Source of the DNA: Ilumatobacteraceae bacterium
GTDB taxonomy: Bacteria > Actinomycetota > Acidimicrobiia > Acidimicrobiales > Ilumatobacteraceae
Length of the DNA: 14,427 nucleotides
Direction: 5' to 3'
NCBI GenBank assembly: GCA_019090765.1
Contig: JAHRVJ010000382.1
Span: forward strand, 1-14,427
The notes beneath the pieces are model-generated. The model did not search any database. It saw nothing but the letters and a program-made list of their open reading frames with translations, and was not told where the DNA came from. Within the stretch, counting starts at the first letter, position 1. Each line of letters begins with the position of its first letter. This document shows positions 6,425 to 13,367 of the stretch, one piece after another. A program made the position numbers and the translations under genes.

Positions 6425-7368
6425 TGGCGTTGTCATCACCGGCGTCGATCGGCGGAGGAACATCGCGAGCGATGACCGCAGGACTCACCGGGAAGTCGTT
6501 TGATGTGAAGAGCAAGATGGTCGAAGCAGCGCTGGTGCTAACTCTCGCCGCGTCGATGCTGATCTTGTTGGTGTTGATTGTCGATCTGCTCGCTACGAGT
6601 TGGCCACTGTGGACTGACCGGCCCGGTGACTTCCTGACCGGGTCCTTGAACTCCGCCAACGCACAATCGGCAGGTGTATGGCAGGGGATCAAAGGCACAT
6701 TGATGCTGTGCCTGGTGGTGATGGTCGTCGCGTTCCCGCTTGGCGTCGCGTGCGCGGTGTACCTCGAGGAGTACTCGTCAGGGTCGAGATTCGCGAAATG
6801 GACGCGAATCAATGTCCGCAACCTCGCGGGCGTCCCATCGATTGTTTACGGCCTGCTGGGGCTAGCGATCTTCGTTAACGCGATCGGTGGATTCACCGGC
6901 GGCCGCACCGTTTTTGCCGGTGGTCTCACTCTCGCCGCCCTGGTACTGCCGATCGTGGTCATCACCACCTCCGAGGCACTCCGAGCAGTTCCCCGACCAA
7001 TTCGAGAAGGAGCCTTCGGGGTCGGCGCTACCCAGTGGGAGGTCGTCAAAGATCACGTGTTGCCAGCCGCGGCTCCAGGCATCCTCACCGGGACTGTGCT
7101 CTCACTCGCACGCGCCGCGGGCGAAGCCGCTCCGATACTGTTGGTAGGTGCCGCTACCGGCCTGCTCCGCACTGGAAACCAAAGCTTTGTCGAGCAACTC
7201 ACGGGCCCCTTCACCGCGATGCCTGTTGTCATCTTCTCTTATGCCCGCCAGCCCGACGATGCCTTTCGCGAAGCAACTGCCGCGGCCTCGGTGGTGCTAC
7301 TGGCATTGGTGCTGCTGATGAACGCCCTTGCGATCTGGCTGAGGAACCGATATGACCGAAAGTGGTAA
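6424..7368 (+). CDS. pstA: Phosphate ABC transporter permease PstA
   Basis: PstA is the second permease subunit of the high-affinity phosphate importer. The 314-residue protein has a polar N-terminus of about 35 residues, then six predicted membrane helices; the first covers a leucine/alanine/valine-rich stretch and the last ends shortly before the C-terminal RNRYDRKW. The EAA docking loop reads SEALRAVPRPIREGAFGVGA followed by HVLPAAAPGILTG and RAAGEAAPILLVGAA, which marks PstA rather than PstC. ATG 6424 is well supported by GGGAGG (6411-6416) seven nt upstream. The gene overlaps the pstC stop by one base and its own 3' end overlaps the start of pstB by 17 nt. The N-terminal SSPASIGGGTSR region looks disordered and carries no recognisable domain. 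Confidence 0.96.
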   Translation: MALSSPASIGGGTSRAMTAGLTGKSFDVKSKMVEAALVLTLAASMLILLVLIVDLLATSWPLWTDRPGDFLTGSLNSANAQSAGVWQGIKGTLMLCLVVMVVAFPLGVACAVYLEEYSSGSRFAKWTRINVRNLAGVPSIVYGLLGLAIFVNAIGGFTGGRTVFAGGLTLAALVLPIVVITTSEALRAVPRPIREGAFGVGATQWEVVKDHVLPAAAPGILTGTVLSLARAAGEAAPILLVGAATGLLRTGNQSFVEQLTGPFTAMPVVIFSYARQPDDAFREATAAASVVLLALVLLMNALAIWLRNRYDRKW

Positions 7369-8251
7369 ACCTATGAACATCGTGAATGAGAATGTCGTCG
7401 GGTCCGACTCTGGTCTGCAAACGATCGCCTCCAGCGAGCGGACCGAGGTTGATACCGACACTCCACCATTCGTCTTCGAGACCATTGACTTGAACGTCTA
7501 CTACGGCGATTTTCGCGCCGTGCGAGATGTCAATCTGACCGTGGCGAAGAACGAGATCACGGCACTGATTGGACCGTCAGGTTGTGGCAAGTCAACAGTC
7601 CTGCGCTGCTTCGACCGGATGAATGATCTCATCGAAACGGCGCGGGTTGATGGGCGTGTTCTCTACCACGGGCTCGATCTTTACGGCCCTGACGTCGACG
7701 CCGTGGAAGTTCGTCGCCGAGTCGGGATGGTGTTCCAGAAGCCGAATCCGTTTCCAAAGTCGATCTTCGACAACATCGCATACGGTCCACGAATCTCGGG
7801 AATGGCAAAGAAGAAGGCCGACCTCGCAGTCATTGTTGAACGCTCCCTCCGTAAGGCGGCGCTGTGGGACGAAGTAAAAGATCGCTTGTCTTCGTCGGCC
7901 CTTGGCATGTCGGGTGGGCAGCAGCAGCGGTTGTGTATCGCACGCGCGATCGCGGTCGACCCCGATGTGTTGCTGATGGACGAACCTTGCTCGTCGCTCG
8001 ACCCGATTGCCACCACGCGTATCGAGGAACTGATGAAGGAGATCAAGGATGAGTACACCATCGTGATTGTCACGCACAACATGCAGCAGGCAGCACGCGT
8101 GAGCGATCGGACGGCGTTCTTCTCCGTTGAAGTAAATGAGCAATCAGATGCCCGGACGGGAATCCTTGTCGAAGCCGACGCGACCGAGAAGATCTTCTCC
8201 ACGCCTGCCGACGATCGAACCGAACGGTATGTAACTGGGAGGTTTGGCTGA
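7352..8251 (+). CDS. pstB: Phosphate ABC transporter ATP-binding protein PstB
   Basis: PstB hydrolyses ATP to drive phosphate import through PstCA. In order: Walker A GPSGCGKST (74-82), the Q-loop region FQKPNPFPKSIFDNIAYG characteristic of PstB, the ABC signature LGMSGGQQQ (184-192; family usual form LSGGQQQ), Walker B VLLMDEP (206-212) with E211 as catalytic base, and the switch histidine H242 (VTHNMQQAARVSD). All catalytic residues are present. The 299-residue length exceeds the typical 250-260 because of an N-terminal extension of about 38 polar residues. Start ATG 7352 is chosen for its strong GAGGA (7341-7345) six nt upstream; ATG 7373 would avoid the 17-nt pstA overlap but has a weaker site. 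The stop overlaps the phoU start by one base. Confidence 0.97.
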   Translation: MTESGKPMNIVNENVVGSDSGLQTIASSERTEVDTDTPPFVFETIDLNVYYGDFRAVRDVNLTVAKNEITALIGPSGCGKSTVLRCFDRMNDLIETARVDGRVLYHGLDLYGPDVDAVEVRRRVGMVFQKPNPFPKSIFDNIAYGPRISGMAKKKADLAVIVERSLRKAALWDEVKDRLSSSALGMSGGQQQRLCIARAIAVDPDVLLMDEPCSSLDPIATTRIEELMKEIKDEYTIVIVTHNMQQAARVSDRTAFFSVEVNEQSDARTGILVEADATEKIFSTPADDRTERYVTGRFG

Positions 8252-8976
8252 TGGCCGAGGAACTGCGATCTGCGTTTCACCAAGAACTCATCGGAATTCA
8301 GGAAGGGATTGCCTCGATTGCTGCTGGCGTTACCGAACTGATCCCGCGGGCAACGGAGATAATTCTCAACGGAGATCTCGAAGGCGCCGAATACCTCATT
8401 CTTGGAGACGCCGAGTTTGATCGCCGTTCGATAGAACTCGAAGAGCGCTGCTTCCAGATCATCGCGCTGCAGGCACCGGTAGCGAGTGATCTACGTGCGA
8501 TCGTGTCAGCGATCAAGATCATTGCCGATATCGAGCGTTCAGCTGACCTATGCGTAAATATTTGTAAGGCGGCCCGGAGGATCTACGGCCACGAGTTGGA
8601 TCCCTCATTGCGTGGGTTGATTCAGTCGATGGGGGACCAGGCCCGAGTCCTGTTTTCGGAGGCGACGGAGGCCTACCTGCACGTTGATGCAGTTCGTTCC
8701 GCTGCGTTGCGAGACATGGACGCCTATTTGGACGACCTGCACCGACAGTTCATTCAGGCCATATTCCAAAGCCATTCGGGCGATACAGTCGATCTGCAAG
8801 TTGCCGTCCAGCTGGCTGTCGTGGCGCGCTTCTACGAGCGGATCGGGGATCACGCTGTAAATATCGGCGACCGGACGCGGTACATCGTGAACGGCTGGGT
8901 GCCAGAGCATCCGTACCCCGAGAGCGACAACGAACCATCGACGCCTCAGCTCATTGCGGAGCAGGAAGAAGTCTGA
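8251..8976 (+). CDS. phoU: Phosphate signalling protein PhoU
   Basis: PhoU is a cytoplasmic peripheral protein that links the Pst transporter to the phosphate sensor kinase, holding the kinase off when phosphate is plentiful. The 241-residue all-helical protein shows the two pseudo-repeated three-helix bundles, each with the metal-binding E/DxxxD signature: ERSAD (E95, D99) in the first half and ERIGD (E196, D200, followed by HAVNIGDR) in the second. The C-terminal 25 residues are polar and variable. ATG 8251 has GGGAGG (8237-8242) eight nt upstream and overlaps the pstB stop as TGATG. The next gene, the histidine kinase, starts 3 nt after the phoU stop, which fits a physical PhoU-kinase relay. 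Confidence 0.96.
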   Translation: MAEELRSAFHQELIGIQEGIASIAAGVTELIPRATEIILNGDLEGAEYLILGDAEFDRRSIELEERCFQIIALQAPVASDLRAIVSAIKIIADIERSADLCVNICKAARRIYGHELDPSLRGLIQSMGDQARVLFSEATEAYLHVDAVRSAALRDMDAYLDDLHRQFIQAIFQSHSGDTVDLQVAVQLAVVARFYERIGDHAVNIGDRTRYIVNGWVPEHPYPESDNEPSTPQLIAEQEEV

Positions 8977-8979
8977 ATC

Positions 8980-10137
8980 GTGTTGCTTGGTGTAGTCGCT
9001 GCGGGGTCAGCACTACTCGGTGCATTGGCCGGAGTGGAGATTGGGCGTCGGCGCAGGTCGCGTTCTGGTCATCGTGACCCAAGCATGACCCCTGTGCCGA
9101 TGGTCGAGGATGAGAGCACTGTCCTGGCGAGAGAGGCCGTCACCCAGCTCGATATTGGGATCGTGGTGACGGCGGCAACGGGAGAGATTGCATTTTCTAA
9201 CACGATGGTTTCTCAGATGTCTGGCACTCAGGCAGGGCTGGTGCTCGATGACCATCTGGGCACGCTGCTCCTAGCGGCCCGTGGGGGCAAGACAGGGCAC
9301 CGGCTCATTGAACTGCATGGTCCACCGAAATCATGGCTAGCGATTCGTGCAGATCCACTGCCAAGCGGCGGAGCAGTTGCCACGGTGCAAGATGTGAGTG
9401 AGCAGATGCAGTCCGACATGATGCGCACCGACTTTGTCGCAAATATTTCTCACGAGCTCAAGACGCCCGTCGGAGGGATCGCGGCGCTCGCCGAAACGCT
9501 TGTTGATGAGCCCGATCCTGAGGTGGTATCGCGTTTGGCGAGGCATCTTGTTGAAGAGTCACACCGGGCGGCGCGAACGATTGACGATCTCCTGACGCTT
9601 TCCCGAATCGAATCGGCTCGGGCTGGCGACGCAATCGTTGACCTTTCCGCCGTGGTACAAGCTGCGGTTGGGCGCGGGAGGGTTGCAGATGGTGGCCGTG
9701 GAGTGAAAGTGGCTGCGGTTGACGAATCGCCCCCGGTCTTCGTTAGCGGTGATGAGTATCAGCTCGTATCGGCGCTCGGGAACCTGGTCGAGAACGCAGT
9801 GAAATACAGCAGTGAGGGCGACCTAGTCGAGGTGCGCACGCAGGTCAGCAATGACGCTGTAGAAGTGGCGGTGACCGATGAGGGCGATGGCATCCCGGCG
9901 GCTGACATCGCTCGAGTATTTGAACGCTTCTACCGCGTCGACAAGGCGCGCAGCCGTGAGACCGGAGGCACCGGCCTCGGCCTGGCGATTGTTCGCCATG
10001 TAGCGAATAACCATGGTGGAGAGGTGCTTGTTACCTCGGTCGAGGGAGAAGGTTCAACGTTCACGTTCCGCATCCCGATGGATCGCGTTGCTACCGAGGA
10101 CGAGTTGGTTGTTGCCGACCACGGGGGTGTGTCATGA
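8980..10137 (+). CDS. Phosphate sensor histidine kinase (SenX3/PhoR-like)
   Basis: This is the sensor of the phosphate two-component system. Of the 385 residues, the first 23 form a single membrane helix followed by a basic stop (GRRRRSRSGHR). A PAS-like domain spans about residues 45-140 (GIVVTAATGEIAFSN, ending VQDVSEQ). The HisKA dimerisation domain has phospho-acceptor H158 in FVANISHELKTP. The HATPase_c domain has N box N272 (NLVENAVKYS), G1 DEGDG (300-304), the F box RVFERFYRVDKARSRE and G2 GGTGLGLAI (329-337). All kinase motifs are intact. With essentially no extracellular domain it cannot sense phosphate outside directly, so input probably comes through PhoU and PstSCAB. Start GTG 8980 follows phoU by 3 nt, with AGGAA about 11 nt upstream; the 3' end overlaps the regulator by ATGA. 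Family naming could be senX3 or phoR. Confidence 0.93.
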   Translation: MLLGVVAAGSALLGALAGVEIGRRRRSRSGHRDPSMTPVPMVEDESTVLAREAVTQLDIGIVVTAATGEIAFSNTMVSQMSGTQAGLVLDDHLGTLLLAARGGKTGHRLIELHGPPKSWLAIRADPLPSGGAVATVQDVSEQMQSDMMRTDFVANISHELKTPVGGIAALAETLVDEPDPEVVSRLARHLVEESHRAARTIDDLLTLSRIESARAGDAIVDLSAVVQAAVGRGRVADGGRGVKVAAVDESPPVFVSGDEYQLVSALGNLVENAVKYSSEGDLVEVRTQVSNDAVEVAVTDEGDGIPAADIARVFERFYRVDKARSRETGGTGLGLAIVRHVANNHGGEVLVTSVEGEGSTFTFRIPMDRVATEDELVVADHGGVS

Positions 10138-10832
10138 GCAAGACCACCGTGCTCGTTGTTGAAGATGAGCCGAGTTTCGTCGAAGCGCTGACCGTCGGTC
10201 TTGGCAGGGAGGGATTCGAGGTGGTTGTCGCGACTGATGGCGTTGAGGCGCTCGAGAAGTTTGACGAAGTGGGGCCCGACATTGTCTTGCTCGATGTGAT
10301 GCTGCCCAAGTTGAGCGGCATCGACGTTTGTCGACTTTTGCGCCAAAAGTCCAGAACGCCGATCATCATGCTGACGGCCAAGAGTGCTGAGATTGACACC
10401 GTTGTAGGTCTTGAGGTCGGCGCTGACGACTATGTGACCAAGCCGTATCGCGTGAGGGAACTGGTCGCCCGGATGCGAGCCGTTCTGCGGCGTGCCGAAT
10501 CGAACGAACCTCTGGATGTCGCGGCCAGTGGGATCATCGAGGTTGGGTCGGTCAGGATTGATCCCGATGCCCACCTAGCGCTGGTCGACGGCCAGGAAGT
10601 GACGATGGCGCTCAAAGAATTTGAGTTGCTGCATTTGCTGCTAGCCAACGCTGGCCGCGTGCTCCCTCGTGACACGCTCATTCAGCGTGTTTGGGGGCAC
10701 GACTATGTTGGCGACACCAAGACGCTTGATGTGCATATCAAGCGTCTCCGGTCGAAGGTCGAGGTCGACTCAGCGGCGCCAACGAGAATCGTCACTATCC
10801 GAGGCTTGGGGTACAAATACGAGCGAGGCTGA
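10134..10832 (+). CDS. Phosphate response regulator, OmpR/PhoB class (RegX3/PhoP-like)
   Basis: This DNA-binding partner of the upstream kinase has 232 residues. The receiver domain (about 5-118) has acidic pocket E10/D11, phospho-acceptor D54 (VLLDVMLP), switch threonine T81 (MLTA) and conserved K103 (TKPY). A winged-helix Trans_reg_C domain (about 135-230) has ELLHLLLANAGRVLPRDTLI, the recognition segment TKTLDVHIKRLRSKVE and the terminal hairpin TIRGLGYKYE. All signalling residues are present. It overlaps the kinase gene by 4 nt (ATGA) with a G-rich GGGGGTG just upstream. Its expected targets are PHO boxes; the GTTCATC repeat before pstS would make the operon autoregulated. RegX3 and PhoP are close relatives and the sequence alone does not settle which name is better. 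Confidence 0.94.
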   Translation: MSKTTVLVVEDEPSFVEALTVGLGREGFEVVVATDGVEALEKFDEVGPDIVLLDVMLPKLSGIDVCRLLRQKSRTPIIMLTAKSAEIDTVVGLEVGADDYVTKPYRVRELVARMRAVLRRAESNEPLDVAASGIIEVGSVRIDPDAHLALVDGQEVTMALKEFELLHLLLANAGRVLPRDTLIQRVWGHDYVGDTKTLDVHIKRLRSKVEVDSAAPTRIVTIRGLGYKYERG

Positions 10833-10862
10833 CCTGGTCGCCGATGACACTGTCCGTCGCCG

Positions 10863-10868
10863 TAATAT
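10863..10868 (+). promoter_or_regulatory. Putative leaderless -10 element for the MFS gene
   Basis: TAATAT, preceded by GCCG, ends 7 nt before GTG 10876 and 4 nt before GTG 10873. No ribosome binding site is present in the 43-nt gap after the response regulator. No convincing -35 was found. The element suggests that the transporter can be expressed independently of the pst operon and favours GTG 10876 as the start. Confidence 0.4.
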
Positions 10869-10875
10869 TGGCGTG

Positions 10876-12156
10876 GTGGATCGTCTCACGCGTGCGGGTC
10901 GGCCGCCAGCTTCAAAATTCAGACGACTCGCACTTACTCATGCACTGATGACCGCGGGCGACGCGGCGATGGTCGTGGCCCTCGCCGATTCGCTGTTCTT
11001 CGACATCGACCTAGATGCCGCGCGGTCACGCGTGTTGCTATTCCTCGTAGTTGGATTCGCGCCGTTCTTGGTGGTCGCGCCGCTAATCGGCCCGCTGATC
11101 GATCGGGTTGCCGGTGGCCGTCGATTGGTGATCCAGGTTGTTGCTCTGGCGCGTGTTTTCCTGATGATCCTGATGGCCCAGTTCCTAGATGAGTTAGCGC
11201 TATTCCCACTCGTATTTGCTGCACTTGTGCTCCAGAAGACCTACGCGGTTTCGAAATCGGCGATCGTGCCGTCGACTGTCAGGTCGGAAGCCGAGTTGGT
11301 TGAGGCGAACTCGAAGCTCGGTCTGATCGCCGGCCTTACTGGCGCGGTGGCCGTGGTGCCAGCAGCGATCTTGCTAAAGGGGATTAGCGCTTCGGCGGCA
11401 TTGATTTATGGGGCACTGTTGTTTGGTGCAGCGTTCGTCGCCGCAACCCGACTGTCGCCCGACGTGGTTGCCTCCGACGAGGTCGACGCCACTGAGACCG
11501 AACAGTTGCATTCGTCGAATGTGAAGCTCGGTTCGATCGCGATGATCGTCTTGCGGGCCAATGTGGGCTTCACGTTCTTTCATCTGGCATTTTGGCTGCG
11601 CTCGCGCGATCAAGGAACACTCTGGTTCGCGGCTGTCGTCGGTGTGTCAGCGATGGCATCAATGCTGGGAAACGCGATTGCACCGCGCGTCAAGAGTCGG
11701 CTCACTGAGGAGGCCATGTTGTCAACTGCGCTGATCGTGTCGGCGGTGGCGGGCCTCAGTGTGTCGCTGCTCGGGGGTCCGGTCGGAGCAGTCATGCTCG
11801 CCGGGACAATCAACTTGATGGCGGCTTTGGGGCGGTTGAGTTTCGAGAGCATCTTGCAGCGTGATGCGCCGGGCGCAAACCAAGGCCGAGCCTTCGCGGT
11901 GTTCGAAACCCGGTTCCAGCTGGCGTGGGTAATCGGTGCGTTTGTCGCAGTTGCCCTCCAGGTGCCAGGGTCGGTCGGCTTCCTGATTGTCGGCGTGGCT
12001 GCGGTGATCGCCAGCATCTATTTGCTTGGCGAACGGCGGGCGGAACGCGGCCGAGTTGGTGGCGGATCGAGAGGAGTCAGTCGCCGGCAACGCGGGCGAG
12101 CCAGAGGCCAGGCGCCTCAATCTCGTTCGGGGTCGGCACCGAATCGGGATCATTGA
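10876..12156 (+). CDS. Major facilitator superfamily transporter
   Basis: This 426-residue integral membrane protein has 10-12 hydrophobic helices. Recognisable MFS features include the segment FAPFLVVAPLIGPLIDRVAGGRR, which places the D-R/GRR loop between helices 2 and 3, and a long charged central loop (DEVDATETEQLHSSNVKLG) separating the two six-helix halves. It resembles the enterobactin-exporter-like MFS_3 group of efflux proteins; the substrate cannot be told. The frame is open back to 10669 inside the response-regulator gene, but those residues are out-of-frame translation of that gene; GTG 10876 (or 10873) is the first start codon after it. The last 26 or so residues (rich in Arg, Gly, Ser) are encoded in an 80-nt stretch antisense to the 3' end of the DUF2342 gene and do not look like a transporter tail. 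Confidence 0.85.
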   Translation: MDRLTRAGRPPASKFRRLALTHALMTAGDAAMVVALADSLFFDIDLDAARSRVLLFLVVGFAPFLVVAPLIGPLIDRVAGGRRLVIQVVALARVFLMILMAQFLDELALFPLVFAALVLQKTYAVSKSAIVPSTVRSEAELVEANSKLGLIAGLTGAVAVVPAAILLKGISASAALIYGALLFGAAFVAATRLSPDVVASDEVDATETEQLHSSNVKLGSIAMIVLRANVGFTFFHLAFWLRSRDQGTLWFAAVVGVSAMASMLGNAIAPRVKSRLTEEAMLSTALIVSAVAGLSVSLLGGPVGAVMLAGTINLMAALGRLSFESILQRDAPGANQGRAFAVFETRFQLAWVIGAFVAVALQVPGSVGFLIVGVAAVIASIYLLGERRAERGRVGGGSRGVSRRQRGRARGQAPQSRSGSAPNRDH

Positions 12157-13291
12157 ACAGCGGCGCCAGACCATGTTCGCCGGCGCGATCGACGACACCC
12201 TGCACGAATGCCTTGCCGCGTGCAGTTTGTTCGGCCCCGAGCCGGATTCCCAGCAGGCGTTCGACGAAGATGTCGTCAGGCGACGCCTCGGCCCGGCGGC
12301 GGCGAGCCGCTTCGGCAATCTGTAACGAATTGCCGCCGATGATCCGCACCGCGACGGCGTCGACGACCCAGTCGATCACGCCGATGGTCACCGCGACCGC
12401 AGCATCCAATTCTGGTTCGAGCGCCAGCTGCTCGCTCGACCGCACAGCTCCGAGCAGCACCTCAGGGTCGCCGAAAGCCTGCTGCATAGCCGCCATTGGG
12501 TCGCTCTGATCGATGTCGAGAGAGGTCAGCTTGTCGGTGACTGCGGAGGAGTCGGGTTGAAACGCGCCGACATGACGTTGGACAAGCGAGCGAAGGTGAT
12601 CGGCAATGTGCGGAATCGAAAACAGCGTGAGCCCCGCGAGTTCGTGGGCCAAGACCCAGAGCCGCATCTCATCGAGCTGGATCTCCCACTCTTGCGCGAA
12701 CTGATCGATCGTGGAAGGCACTAAGACCAGCGCAGGTGTTGCCCGCGGGATCGGGAGGTCATACACGCCAAAGGCGTGGCGGGCGAGGTTGCCGACCATC
12801 GAGCCAACGCTCATTCCGAGCATTGCTGGCGCCATCATCTTCCCCAGCCCGGCCATCATCTGGGCCATCGGGTCAGATGCTGCGTCAGGTAGCGGTTCGT
12901 CTGTGGGGCCGAGCGACGACGCCATATCGGTAAACAGGGGCCGATAGGCCTCAAGCGTTTGTTGAGCCCACTGCTCGGGCGTCGCCACCGAGGGCTCGGT
13001 GGCGGGCACTTCGAGTTGCATTACGTCAGCGACGTGGAGCCGGGCGATGCCGGCCAGTTCGGCGTACTTGAGGCGAACATTGGGGTCAACGTTGGCTGGC
13101 GTCGAAACGGCCCCTCCTGACAGCAGGCCACCGCCGCTTGCCGCAAGGAGCGCGAACTGCTTGGCGGCGTCCCAGTTCAGTGGCCCCTGACCTTCTAGGG
13201 CGCGCGAGAGGTCCCCGAACAGCGGCATCCCCGCGAATGGGTTGTTCTCAAACGGATCAATTGAGTCGTCCGATTCGTGGTTGTCGGCCAT
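12077..13291 (-). CDS. DUF2342 / zinc-dependent metalloprotease-like protein with altered HExxH
   Basis: This 404-residue soluble protein resembles the actinobacterial DUF2342 family, annotated as zinc-dependent metalloproteases or coenzyme F420-associated proteins. Supporting blocks: the N-terminal DPFENNPFAGMPLFGDL, an Ala/Gly/Met-rich middle (AMLGMSVGSMVGNLARHAFGVYDLPIPR), the strand ALVLVPSTIDQFAQEW, the helix LDEMRLWVLAHELAG, and the C-terminal LEAELDAAVAVTIGVIDWVVDAV-like block followed by a segment ending RLLGIRLGAEQTARGKAFV. The metalloprotease motif normally reads HExxH; here it is H216-E217-L-A-G220, so the second zinc-ligand histidine is absent and activity is doubtful. ATG 13291 has no spaced ribosome binding site but a TAACAT six nt upstream. 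It converges with the MFS gene (80-nt overlap) and diverges from the SDR gene. Physiological role is unknown. Confidence 0.8.
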   Translation of the reverse strand: MADNHESDDSIDPFENNPFAGMPLFGDLSRALEGQGPLNWDAAKQFALLAASGGGLLSGGAVSTPANVDPNVRLKYAELAGIARLHVADVMQLEVPATEPSVATPEQWAQQTLEAYRPLFTDMASSLGPTDEPLPDAASDPMAQMMAGLGKMMAPAMLGMSVGSMVGNLARHAFGVYDLPIPRATPALVLVPSTIDQFAQEWEIQLDEMRLWVLAHELAGLTLFSIPHIADHLRSLVQRHVGAFQPDSSAVTDKLTSLDIDQSDPMAAMQQAFGDPEVLLGAVRSSEQLALEPELDAAVAVTIGVIDWVVDAVAVRIIGGNSLQIAEAARRRRAEASPDDIFVERLLGIRLGAEQTARGKAFVQGVVDRAGEHGLAPLFNDPDSVPTPNEIEAPGLWLARVAGD

Positions 13292-13297
13292 CCTCGG

Positions 13298-13303
13298 ATG
13301 TTA
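13298..13303 (-). promoter_or_regulatory. Putative leaderless -10 element for the DUF2342 gene
   Basis: On the minus strand, TAACAT preceded by GCCCG ends 6 nt before ATG 13291. The only purine-rich string (GAGG) abuts the ATG directly and cannot serve as a ribosome binding site. The geometry matches the candidates before tatA, the gene at 1811 and the MFS gene. Confidence 0.4.
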
Positions 13304-13320
13304 CGGGCAACGTGCTGGTT

Positions 13321-13334
13321 ATCGTGCGCACGAT
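13321..13334. promoter_or_regulatory. Perfect 14-bp palindrome between divergent genes
   Basis: ATCGTGCGCACGAT is identical to its reverse complement. It sits in the 76-nt gap between the divergent DUF2342 and SDR genes, about 30 nt from either start, where a dimeric regulator could control both. No known operator is recognised. Confidence 0.4.
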
Positions 13335-13367
13335 GAGGACAGCACACGAACTTGGGCGTGACCGCCG

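Noticed and set aside
7681..8283. 200-residue minus-strand frame opposite pstB
   Set aside because: PstB on the other strand has every ABC motif; the antisense frame is a by-product of its codon use and has no domain.
9930..10574. 214-residue minus-strand frame opposite the kinase-regulator junction
   Set aside because: It lies across the intact HATPase and receiver domains and resembles no protein.
10669..10875. 69-codon upstream extension of the MFS frame
   Set aside because: The added residues are mostly the response-regulator gene read in another frame; the first start codons after that gene are GTG 10873 and 10876.
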